From positions 1-11,267 of the forward strand of contig JAOQAL010000471.1 in assembly GCA_025963615.1 (NCBI GenBank): a stretch of DNA of 11,267 bases. Direction: 5' to 3'. Shown in pieces: positions 6,410 through 11,267 of the stretch. Numbering within the stretch: position 1 is the first letter of the stretch; each line of letters opens with the position of its first letter. Origin of the DNA: Chitinophagaceae bacterium. Its GTDB lineage: Bacteria; Bacteroidota; Bacteroidia; Chitinophagales; Chitinophagaceae. Both the position numbers and the translations under genes were made by a program. The notes beneath the pieces were generated by a model. That model was given only the letters and a program-made list of their open reading frames with translations. It ran no database searches and was not told the DNA's origin.

Positions 6410-7597
6410 TTATTTCAAAATCTCAGTCACCTGACCGGCACCTACTGTACGGCCACCTTCACGGATCGCAAATTTCAATCCTTTTTCCATCGCGATCGGC
6501 TGTATTAATTTTACTGTCAAAGATGTATTATCACCAGGCATAACCATTTCTGTTCCTGCCGGTAATTCTACTTCCCCGGTAACATCCGTTGTACGGAAAT
6601 AGAACTGGGGGCGATATTTATTGAAGAACGGTGTATGACGTCCACCTTCTTCTTTGCTCAGTACGTACACTTCACATTTAAATTCTGTGTGCGGGGTGAT
6701 AGAACCTGGTTTACAAAGAACCATACCACGACGGATCTGTGTTTTTTCAATACCACGGAGCAGTAATCCCGCATTATCACCTGCTTCACCTTCATCGAGT
6801 AATTTACGGAACATTTCCACGCCCGTGACGGTTGAAGCCAGGGGAGCTTCCATTAAACCCACAATTTCAATTCCTTCACCGACTTTAATGCGACCTCTTT
6901 CAATACGGCCTGTAGCAACGGTACCACGACCTGTAATAGAGAATACATCTTCTACAGACATCAGGAAAGGCTGATCAACCGGTCGTGGAGGCAGCGGAAT
7001 ATAGCTGTCAACAGCGGCCATTAGTTCGTCGATCGCTCCAACCCATTTTTCTTCACCAGCCAAAGCGCCGGTAGCAGAACCTTTAATAATAGGTGTATTG
7101 TCGCCATCAAAACCATAGAAAGACAGCAGATCACGAATTTCCATTTCCACCAGTTCAATTAACTCTGCATCATCTACGAGGTCAATTTTATTCATAAAAA
7201 CAACAATCTTTGGAACGCCTACCTGGCGAGCCAACAGGATGTGTTCTTTTGTCTGCGGCATGGGACCATCAGTAGCTGCCACTACCAGGATAGCACCATC
7301 CATCTGCGCAGCACCCGTAATCATATTTTTTACATAGTCAGCGTGACCGGGACAGTCCACGTGAGCGTAGTGACGGTTAATCGTCTGGTACTCAACGTGA
7401 GCGGTGTTAATAGTGATACCACGTTCCTTTTCTTCAGGAGCAGCATCAATTTCATCATACTTTTTTGCAGTAGCCATACCTTTCTTTGCCAGAATGGTAG
7501 TGATCGCAGCAGTCAAAGTAGTTTTACCGTGGTCAATGTGGCCAATGGTGCCTACGTTAACGTGAGGTTTGTCCCTCTTAAAGGTCTCTTTTGACAT
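6410..7597 (-). CDS. tuf: Translation elongation factor Tu
   Basis: A 395-residue GTPase that delivers aminoacyl-tRNA to the ribosome. GTP-binding motifs are all present: G1 GHIDHGKT (19-26), switch I ERGITI with T62, G3 DCPGH (81-85), G4 NKID (136-139) and G5 GSATG (173-177). Domain II ([25 protein letters not shown]) and domain III (ending [14 protein letters not shown]) are intact. The length is near the 394 of E. coli EF-Tu. It follows four tRNA genes as tufB does in E. coli. The start has no SD (ATCGATAAAAATG). Its 287-nt upstream spacer holds a 7-bp stem hairpin, a near-palindrome and three degenerate repeats, while the downstream spacer holds another hairpin, so its level may be set separately from the tRNAs. 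Confidence 0.99.
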   Translation of the reverse strand: MSKETFKRDKPHVNVGTIGHIDHGKTTLTAAITTILAKKGMATAKKYDEIDAAPEEKERGITINTAHVEYQTINRHYAHVDCPGHADYVKNMITGAAQMDGAILVVAATDGPMPQTKEHILLARQVGVPKIVVFMNKIDLVDDAELIELVEMEIRDLLSFYGFDGDNTPIIKGSATGALAGEEKWVGAIDELMAAVDSYIPLPPRPVDQPFLMSVEDVFSITGRGTVATGRIERGRIKVGEGIEIVGLMEAPLASTVTGVEMFRKLLDEGEAGDNAGLLLRGIEKTQIRRGMVLCKPGSITPHTEFKCEVYVLSKEEGGRHTPFFNKYRPQFYFRTTDVTGEVELPAGTEMVMPGDNTSLTVKLIQPIAMEKGLKFAIREGGRTVGAGQVTEILK

Positions 7598-7655
7598 TTT
7601 TATCGATTTTAATTGTGTTTTTTACCAATTTTTGTTTTCTTCTTATTTATGTGTT

Positions 7656-7692
7656 CCGCAACGAAATTACTATTAAACTTCTGTTGTTGCGG
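7656..7692 (-). promoter_or_regulatory. Hairpin in the tuf 5' leader
   Basis: CCGCAAC (7656-7662) and GTTGCGG (7686-7692) are perfect complements closing a 23-nt A/T-rich loop, ending 58 nt before the tuf start codon. Directly adjacent is TCCCGATAACTACCGGGA (7693-7710), whose ends also pair. Its role is unknown; it could separate the tRNA part of the transcript from the tuf message. Confidence 0.4.
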
Positions 7693-7710
7693 TCCCGATA
7701 ACTACCGGGA
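7693..7710. repeat. Near-palindromic motif, copy upstream of tuf
   Basis: TCCCGATAACTACCGGGA, ends TCCCG / CGGGA, is the partner of the copy at 6224-6240 on the other side of tuf. Motifs of the CCCGAT-n-ATCGGG kind are frequent in Bacteroidota genomes to my knowledge. Confidence 0.55.
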
Positions 7711-7751
7711 TTTACTTTCTGTTCGTTACTCACCCAGTTTGATAGTCTTCT

Positions 7752-7880
7752 GAGTGACCTGTCCCTGTCCGATAAGTGCCATACGGTCTGCCGTTTAATC
7801 CGGGCCTTTCCGAGAACCGTCAGACAGCACTTGTCTGACCTGGCCTTTCCGATAAGCGTCAGACGGGGACCGTCAGACGC
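7752..7880. repeat. Three degenerate tandem repeats of about 40 bp between tRNA-Thr(GGT) and tuf
   Basis: Units begin at 7752, 7793 and 7833. Their shared core reads GACCTG-cc-TTTCCGATAAG: CCTGTCCGATAAG in unit 1, GCCTTTCCGAGAA in unit 2, GCCTTTCCGATAAG in unit 3. Inside, GTCAGACA / TGTCTGAC (7819-7826 with 7832-7839) is a perfect 8-bp hairpin with a 5-nt loop. CGTCAGACG recurs at 7857 and 7874. This explains most of the 287-nt spacer; no ORF or promoter is evident. Confidence 0.6.
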
Positions 7881-7884
7881 AGGG

Positions 7885-7956
<72 letters not shown>

Positions 7957-7978
7957 GTAGATCAGTTTCGAGTTTTTT

Positions 7979-8030
7979 GTTTGGAGTTTGGAGTTACAGA
8001 ACACCAAACCCAGAACGCCAAACACCAAAC
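7979..8030. repeat. Imperfect inverted repeat in the tRNA-Thr/tRNA-Gly spacer
   Basis: GTTTGGAGTTTGG (7979-7991) and CCAAACACCAAAC (8018-8030) pair at 12 of 13 positions around a 26-nt loop that itself contains another ACACCAAACCC. It fills nearly the whole 83-nt spacer and could be a small hairpin repeat or a degenerate MITE. Confidence 0.55.
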
Positions 8031-8039
8031 TTATTCTTG

Positions 8040-8112
8040 AGCGGAAGACCGGGCTCGAACCGGCCACCTGAAGCTTGGAAGGCTACCGCTCTACCAAATG
8101 AGCTACTTCCGC
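8040..8112 (-). tRNA. tRNA-Gly (anticodon TCC)
   Basis: Minus-strand cloverleaf: acceptor GCGGAAG / CTTCCGC, D-arm GCTC...GAGC, anticodon stem GTAGC / GCTTC with loop CTTCCAA (anticodon TCC), T-arm GCCGG / CCGGT with loop TTCGAGC, discriminator T. The anticodon stem has one U-U mismatch at its second pair. It is 73 nt, CCA not encoded, in the position of E. coli glyT. Confidence 0.95.
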
Positions 8113-8120
8113 TAATACAA

Positions 8121-8224
8121 ATTTGAAAATGTGCAAATGTGCAAATTAACCGGCACAATCATCAACCTTTTCAAATTCAAAGAACTGCAAATAAGATGAA
8201 AAGCCAATTATCAAATTTTCAAAT
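8121..8224. repeat. Low-complexity inverted and direct repeats in the tRNA-Gly/tRNA-Tyr spacer
   Basis: ATTTGAAAAT (8121-8130) and ATTTTCAAAT (8215-8224) are exact reverse complements, and ATGTGCAA is tandemly repeated at 8129-8136 and 8137-8144. The 135-nt spacer is AT-rich with no ORF. It would fold back as RNA and bring the two tRNAs together. Confidence 0.45.
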
Positions 8225-8247
8225 CAGCTATTTTCCAAATTACACTG

Positions 8248-8330
8248 TGGGCAGAGAAGGATTCGAACCTCCGTACTCGTGAGAGAACAGATTTACAGTC
8301 TGTCGCCTTTAGCCACTCGGCCATCTGCCC
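8248..8330 (-). tRNA. tRNA-Tyr (anticodon GTA)
   Basis: Class II tRNA of 83 nt on the minus strand: acceptor GGGCAGA / TCTGCCC, anticodon stem ACAGA / TCTGT with loop CTGTAAA (anticodon GTA), a long variable arm (TCTCACGAGTAC), T-arm GGAGG / CCTTC with loop TTCGAAT, discriminator A. It takes the place of tyrU in the E. coli order. Confidence 0.96.
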
Positions 8331-8391
8331 ATTTAACAAGTACGAAACATGAAATGGAATTAAATTTCCGCATCCATATTTTGCCTTTGCG

Positions 8392-8464
8392 AGCCGAAGA
8401 AGGGAGTCGAACCCCCGACCTACTGATTACAAATCAGTTGCTCTACCAACTGAGCTACTTCGGC
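8392..8464 (-). tRNA. tRNA-Thr (anticodon TGT)
   Basis: Minus-strand cloverleaf of 73 nt: acceptor GCCGAAG / CTTCGGC, D-arm GCTC...GAGC, anticodon stem ACTGA / TCAGT with loop TTTGTAA (anticodon TGT), T-arm GGGGG / TCCCT with loop TTCGACT, discriminator T. It is the first gene of the tRNA-tuf transcript, 76 nt from the -7 box. Confidence 0.96.
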
Positions 8465-8539
8465 TTATTTAAAGAACTTGCTGTTTATTGCCTACCGGTT
8501 CAAATTGACAATAAAAACTACCCCCAAATTTTGGGAATG

Positions 8540-8570
8540 CAAAGGTAAAGGAATTTGTGAATTGAAAAAT
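8540..8570 (-). promoter_or_regulatory. Main promoter of the tRNA-tuf-secE-nusG-ribosomal operon
   Basis: The minus strand has TACCTTTG at 8547-8540, a perfect Bacteroidota -7 box (TAnnTTTG), with T-rich TTTT about 19 nt upstream (8570-8566) in place of TTTG. Transcription should start near 8534, at the edge of a perfect inverted repeat, CCCAAA-T-TTTGGG (8523-8535). It lies between the hpf terminator and the first tRNA, exactly where an operon promoter is needed. Confidence 0.75.
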
Positions 8571-8611
8571 ATTTTAGGGACTTTTTTCTCCTGAAAATCA
8601 GAATCCCACAA

Positions 8612-8637
8612 ACAAAAAAGACCCGTGAGGGTCTTTT
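8612..8637 (-). terminator. Intrinsic terminator after hpf
   Basis: A perfect 9-bp stem AAAAGACCC / GGGTCTTTT (8616-8624 with 8629-8637) has a 4-nt loop, followed in the minus direction by more T's (TTTTTTGTTTG). It lies 17 nt past the hpf stop and insulates hpf from the tRNA-tuf promoter. Confidence 0.88.
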
Positions 8638-8653
8638 AAATATGTTTATAGCG

Positions 8654-8953
8654 CTAGGCTGCCTGTTTTTGCTTTTGTTTTTTGATCTGGATAACCAGGG
8701 ATTCAAAAGCATCATCGAAGGAGGTTTCAAAAGATTTACTGGTAGCTTTTACAAATAAATGGTGTCGGGGTACATGTACTCTGATTTCTGCAATTTTATC
8801 TTTAATTGTATGGACCACATTGTCGAGTTTCAGAAACACATCTACTTTAATGATGCGGTCGTGAAAAGTGTTTAGTTTTTGTAATTTCCGGTTAATGTAA
8901 GAAACAAGTTTGGTGTCCGCATCGAAACGAACAGTCTGAATTTTAACGTTCAT
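8654..8953 (-). CDS. hpf: Short ribosome hibernation promoting factor (HPF/YfiA family)
   Basis: A 99-residue protein of the short HPF/RaiA class. It binds the 30S decoding centre in stationary phase and blocks tRNA and mRNA access. Family features are the start MNVKIQTVRFDADTKLVSYINRKLQKL, the strand KVDVFLKLD, then KDKIAEIRVHVPRHHLFVKATSKSFETSFDDAFESLVIQIKKQK with its basic helix end (about 60-97). The long-form C-terminal dimerisation domain is absent, so it would act as the short form. It sits after xerC and before the tRNA-tuf operon, with its own terminator. A 160-nt leader contains palindromic hairpins (9004-9085), which suggest posttranscriptional control, but no clear -7 box was found. 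Confidence 0.93.
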   Translation of the reverse strand: MNVKIQTVRFDADTKLVSYINRKLQKLNTFHDRIIKVDVFLKLDNVVHTIKDKIAEIRVHVPRHHLFVKATSKSFETSFDDAFESLVIQIKKQKQKQAA

Positions 8954-9003
8954 AACAATCGCATTTTTAAACTGTGAAACAATAAATAAAGAACTAAGCT
9001 AAT

Positions 9004-9085
9004 TTGGTTAAGGCTAATTAGCCGTCGTTTTCATGTGTGTTATGAAATTAAGCTATAACCAAGGCTTTTCCAAAGAAAAAAAGCC
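9004..9085 (-). other. Hairpin-rich spacer between xerC and hpf
   Basis: GGCTAATTAGCC (9012-9023) is a perfect 12-bp palindrome. TTGGTTAAGGCT (9004-9015) pairs with AGCTATAACCAA (9051-9062) at 10 of 12 positions. GGCTTTT / AAAAGCC (9063-9069 with 9079-9085) is a 7-bp stem 28 nt after the xerC stop, without a U-tract. They may be a weak xerC 3' end plus an hpf leader structure. Confidence 0.4.
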
Positions 9086-9113
9086 AAAATTTTATTGTGT
9101 TAAAAGAAAAATT

Positions 9114-10019
9114 TTAAGCTTTCGGATGACTTTTCTTATAAACGTTCTTTAGTTTCTCGATCGTATTATGTGTATAGACTTGTGTTGATGCCAGGCTGCT
9201 GTGGCCCAGGAGGTCTTTTACTGCATGCAGGTTGGCGCCGTTATTGGCCAGATGGGTCGCGAAGCTGTGCCGTAACACGTGTGGACTTTTTTTATCGAGC
9301 GTTTTTACATTGTTGATGAGCGCCTTGTTCACCAGTAAATAAGCATACTTGGTATACATTTTATTGCCTTTATCGGTCACCAGCAACCTATCATTCTTTT
9401 TCTCAAATTCTTTTTTCTTATTCTGGATATAATTTTTGAGGATTGTAATGAGCCCGTCATTTACCGGAATGATCCGTTCTTTATTTCCCTTCCCTAATAC
9501 CTTAATTTGTTTCTTACTAAAGTCTACCTGGTTTTCTTTAAGATTAATCAATTCACTTAACCGCATGCCGGTTTCATAAAACATTGTTATCAGTAAATGG
9601 GTGTTCAAGCTTTTCCAGTCTTCGGTTGAGTTACTTAATGTATTAATAAGTTTCTCCGCATCTTCCTCTTTAATAAAAACCGGTAAGCGCTTACTGATTT
9701 TGGGGGAAATTATTTTGGTCATCGGTGTTTGCCCGATAACCCCGGTCTTCAACTGGTATTTAAAAAAAGATTTAAGAGTAGAAATCTTCCGGTTAATAGA
9801 TTTTGCCGAGATTTTCTTTGCCTTAAGGGAGGCCAGCCAGTTACGGATCTGAAAATGGTCGATCTTTTCTACCGAAAATTCATTGCTGTTAAGGATCAGA
9901 TATTGTGAGAACTGCTTCAGGTCATCATGATACGAACGCACCGTATGTTCCGAATACCTTTTCTCAAATTTGAGGTAATCAACAAAGGATTGTAAAACGG
10001 GCTGAGTTGGTAACGACAT
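9114..10019 (-). CDS. xerC: Site-specific tyrosine recombinase XerC/XerD type
   Basis: A 301-residue tyrosine recombinase that, with a partner, resolves chromosome dimers at dif. The N-terminal SAM-like core-binding domain (about 5-90) has FVDYLKFEKRYSEHTVRSY. The catalytic residues are all visible: R153 (TGMRLSEL), K177 (GKGNKERI), H247 and R250 (HVLRHSFATHL), H273 (LLGH) and nucleophile Y282 (TQVYTH). The start ATG at 10019 gives MSLPTQPVLQSFVDYL, typical for Xer; an upstream in-frame ATG at 10061 would add 14 residues encoded by the predicted terminator and promoter, and is unlikely. In Bacteroidota a xerC gene between rpsU and hpf is familiar. XerD or a single-Xer system cannot be excluded from one gene alone; the symbol is by context. 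Confidence 0.9.
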   Translation of the reverse strand: MSLPTQPVLQSFVDYLKFEKRYSEHTVRSYHDDLKQFSQYLILNSNEFSVEKIDHFQIRNWLASLKAKKISAKSINRKISTLKSFFKYQLKTGVIGQTPMTKIISPKISKRLPVFIKEEDAEKLINTLSNSTEDWKSLNTHLLITMFYETGMRLSELINLKENQVDFSKKQIKVLGKGNKERIIPVNDGLITILKNYIQNKKKEFEKKNDRLLVTDKGNKMYTKYAYLLVNKALINNVKTLDKKSPHVLRHSFATHLANNGANLHAVKDLLGHSSLASTQVYTHNTIEKLKNVYKKSHPKA

Positions 10020-10061
10020 AAAAAAAACAGCTACAAAGCTATGAAACTTTTTAGCTGTCAA
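10020..10061 (-). promoter_or_regulatory. Overlapping rpsU terminator and xerC promoter
   Basis: On the minus strand ACAGCTA / TAGCTGT (10058-10052 with 10033-10027) plus AAAG / CTTT (10050-10047 with 10038-10035) form a stem with one mismatch and an 8-nt loop, followed at once by a run of 7-8 T's that ends at the xerC ATG: a good intrinsic terminator for rpsU. The same bases contain TAGCTTTG (10041-10034), a perfect -7 box, with TTG (10061-10059) 17 nt upstream. Transcription would start near 10028, giving a leader of only about 10 nt. Confidence 0.6.
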
Positions 10062-10088
10062 TTATATAATATTCAGAGTAGTTAAATA

Positions 10089-10286
10089 CTATCCCTCAAT
10101 CTGGCCGTTGGCTATTTTTTGCTTATAAATTGCTTTCAGCACTTCCCCTCTACGCTTGATAGATGGTTTTGTGAAACTTTGACGGGCGCGCAATTGCAAC
10201 AAGGTCTTTGATTTCTCAAATTTCTTCTTGTACTTCTTCAGCGCTTTGTCTATGTTTTCGCAATCTTTTGAATCGATAATCAGCAT
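10089..10286 (-). CDS. rpsU: 30S ribosomal protein S21 (bS21)
   Basis: A 65-residue, strongly basic small-subunit protein. Family features are the two-helix body: MLIIDSKDCENIDKALKKYKKKFEKSKTL followed by LRARQSFTKPSIKRRGEVLKAIYKQ. It is slightly shorter than the 71 residues of E. coli S21. In Bacteroidota ribosomes bS21, with bS18 and bS6, holds the 16S anti-Shine-Dalgarno tail and explains why most mRNAs in the phylum lack SD sequences. This gene is the exception in the window: GGAGGT lies 9 nt before its ATG, consistent with the reported autoregulation in which ribosomes short of bS21 translate rpsU. It has its own promoter and a terminator before xerC and is divergent from ribE. Confidence 0.95.
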   Translation of the reverse strand: MLIIDSKDCENIDKALKKYKKKFEKSKTLLQLRARQSFTKPSIKRRGEVLKAIYKQKIANGQIEG

Positions 10287-10295
10287 AATTTTTAT

Positions 10296-10303
10296 ACCTC
10301 CCC
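10296..10303 (-). promoter_or_regulatory. Strong Shine-Dalgarno of rpsU
   Basis: The minus strand reads GGGGAGGT, containing GGAGGT, an exact 6-nt complement of the anti-SD ACCTCC, 9 nt before the rpsU ATG. No other gene in the window that I checked (tuf, secE, rplK, rplA, rplJ, rplL, the 1052-2554 gene) has a comparable SD. It is preceded by TCCC, so TCCCGGGGA could partly mask it. Confidence 0.85.
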
Positions 10304-10332
10304 GGGATTTTTTAGTTCCGGAATTCGGGATG

Positions 10333-10363
10333 CGAAGATAAAGGAAAAAATTAAAAATTTCAA
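10333..10363 (-). promoter_or_regulatory. rpsU promoter
   Basis: TATCTTCG at 10340-10333 is one base from TAnnTTTG, and TTG (10363-10361) lies 20 nt upstream, fitting the Bacteroidota sigma-A spacing. The start site would be near 10327, giving a leader of about 40 nt that contains the SD. Confidence 0.6.
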
Positions 10364-10458
10364 GTTTAGGTTTAAAGTTATGGAACGACTGATTTACGCT
10401 TTTAAAATTGATTCAACTGGATTTGGAATTTGGCTATTGAAATTTGAGCTTTGCGCTT

Positions 10459-11058
10459 ATGTTTACGGGCATTATTGAAACCACAGGCACTGTTAAAGAA
10501 GTCATTTCCAAGGGTTCCAACAAAACTTTCTGGATAGAATCGGCCCTGACCCCGGAATTTAAAATTGACCAGAGCGTCAGTCATAGCGGGGTTTGTCTTA
10601 CCATTGAAGAAATAAAGGGATCGTGGCACCGGGTGACCGCCATCGGGGAAACTTTACAAAAAACCAACCTGGGCCAGTGGATATCAGGCACTATAATAAA
10701 TATTGAACGCTGCCTGAAAATGGATAGCCGTCTGGATGGTCACCTGGTGCAGGGCCATGCAGACGCCCGCGGCACCTGCATCAGGAAAAAGGAAAAAAAC
10801 GGCAGTTGGGAGTTTGAATTTGACTTCCCAAAAAAATTTGCGGAGTTGGTCATTGAGAAAGGCTCCATTTGCATCAATGGAATTTCGCTGACCGCCTTTA
10901 ATGTAAAAAAGAAAAGACTTTCCGTCGCCATCATTCCCTATACTTATGAGCATACTGATATGCAGACGCTTCAGGTAAATGATGATGTCAATCTCGAGTT
11001 TGACATCATCGGTAAGTATATTGTGAGAGAAATACAGCTTCGGACCCGTTTTAAATAG
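10459..11058 (+). CDS. ribE: Riboflavin synthase, alpha subunit
   Basis: A 199-residue enzyme that dismutates two 6,7-dimethyl-8-ribityllumazine molecules into riboflavin and a pyrimidinedione, the last step of riboflavin synthesis. The hallmark start MFTGIIE fixes ATG 10459; an in-frame TTG five codons upstream is not needed. Two lumazine-binding barrels are seen: domain 1 (about 1-90) with SVSHSGVCLTI (S41, C46) and domain 2 (about 91-190) with HLVQGHADARGTC (H100), GSICINGISLTAF (S143, T145) and NLEFDIIGKYIVR. These match the residues known to line the active site between domains. The usual HTNLG in domain 2 reads HTDMQ here, a mild variation. It is divergent from rpsU and converges on the next gene with 3 nt between stops. 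A GAGCTTTG with TTTG 20 nt upstream just before the ATG is only a weak promoter. Confidence 0.95.
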   Translation: MFTGIIETTGTVKEVISKGSNKTFWIESALTPEFKIDQSVSHSGVCLTIEEIKGSWHRVTAIGETLQKTNLGQWISGTIINIERCLKMDSRLDGHLVQGHADARGTCIRKKEKNGSWEFEFDFPKKFAELVIEKGSICINGISLTAFNVKKKRLSVAIIPYTYEHTDMQTLQVNDDVNLEFDIIGKYIVREIQLRTRFK

Positions 11059-11061
11059 CGC

Positions 11062-11267
11062 CTACTTACCTACAGTAAAGCTTTTACTTTCGAGCATCGG
11101 AAATTGCTCATCAAAAGCTGTATTAAATAACGCCCGGAATACATTGACGTTAGTGATTGAGTCATTAAATTGAATATAGTTTTTATCGGGAAGGTAAACA
11201 GAAAAAAGATTTACAAAAGCGTGCGATACCGTGCCGGCAGGAAAACACCGGTAACCATGATCACTCA
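11062..11267 (-). CDS. 3' end of an unidentified protein (partial)
   Basis: The minus strand is open from the window edge to a TAG at 11064-11062, giving 67 C-terminal residues: from SDHGYRCFPAG through AFVNLFSVYLPDKNYIQF and NVFRALFNTAFDEQFPML to ESKSFTVGK. The composition is that of a real folded domain and the frame stays open for 206 nt while the other minus frames close. I do not recognise the family. It ends 3 nt from ribE, in a tail-to-tail arrangement. The start lies outside the window. Confidence 0.7.
   Translation of the reverse strand, partial: SDHGYRCFPAGTVSHAFVNLFSVYLPDKNYIQFNDSITNVNVFRALFNTAFDEQFPMLESKSFTVGK

Noticed and set aside
7241..7594. Plus-strand ORF of 117 residues opposite tuf
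   Set aside because: Antisense shadow of a highly expressed, codon-biased EF-Tu gene; no start signals or homology visible.
7752..7880. CRISPR array
   Set aside because: Only three degenerate units with no constant repeat/unique spacer pattern and no cas genes.
8518..8730. Minus-strand ORF of 70 residues overlapping the hpf end
   Set aside because: It covers the hpf terminator and the tRNA-tuf promoter in a different frame.
10287..10458. FMN riboswitch before ribE
   Set aside because: The 172-nt divergent spacer has none of the conserved FMN-element blocks I would expect, and most of it is the rpsU promoter and leader.
10380..10479. Short plus-strand ATG frame before ribE, considered as a leader peptide
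   Set aside because: It overlaps the ribE start in another frame, is not repetitive or regulatory in amino-acid content, and has no SD or promoter.

Overview
The window looks like chromosomal housekeeping DNA from a Bacteroidota bacterium, most likely close to Chitinophagaceae. Reasons: perfect or near-perfect Bacteroidota sigma-A -7 boxes (TAnnTTTG, for example TACCTTTG at 8547-8540); almost no Shine-Dalgarno sequences except before rpsU; a tRNA-Trp between tuf and secE; an N-terminally anchored ComEA-like helix-hairpin-helix protein; and moderate G+C with A/T-rich, degenerate spacer repeats. The family-level placement is an inference from recall, not from a search.

Most of the window (about 2.6-10.3 kb) is read from the minus strand. 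In transcription order: rpsU (bS21) with its own promoter and a strong SD; xerC (tyrosine recombinase) behind a terminator/promoter element; hpf (ribosome hibernation factor) with an intrinsic terminator; then a promoter driving tRNA-Thr(TGT), tRNA-Tyr(GTA), tRNA-Gly(TCC), tRNA-Thr(GGT), tuf, tRNA-Trp(CCA), secE, nusG, rplK, rplA, rplJ and rplL. The four tRNAs before tuf have the same order and anticodons as thrU-tyrU-glyT-thrT-tufB of E. coli. The run is about translation and the transcription/secretion machinery: EF-Tu and its tRNAs, the SecE translocon subunit, NusG, and the L11/L1/L10/L7-L12 stalk proteins.

The cluster ends in a clear intrinsic terminator right after rplL; rpoB and rpoC, the usual next genes, are not here. 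Beyond it lie a minus-strand multi-pass membrane protein resembling GtrII-type glucosyltransferases (1052-2554) and a plus-strand ComEA-like HhH protein (85-1044), ending convergently 7 nt apart. On the right, ribE (riboflavin synthase) diverges from rpsU and converges, 3 nt apart, on the 3' end of an unidentified minus-strand gene that runs out of the window.

Non-coding structure is concentrated in the operon spacers: a 143-bp MITE-like element with perfect 20-bp terminal inverted repeats between nusG and rplK, holding a CGCAAAG array; a candidate L10-leader fold between rplA and rplJ; three degenerate 40-bp repeats between tRNA-Thr(GGT) and tuf; a shared near-palindrome on both sides of tuf; and inverted repeats in the tRNA spacers. 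I see no phage, defence, CRISPR or secondary-metabolite system. The most interesting biology is regulatory: the lone strong SD on rpsU, the terminator/promoter overlap before xerC, the MITE inside an essential operon, and the detachment of rpoBC.
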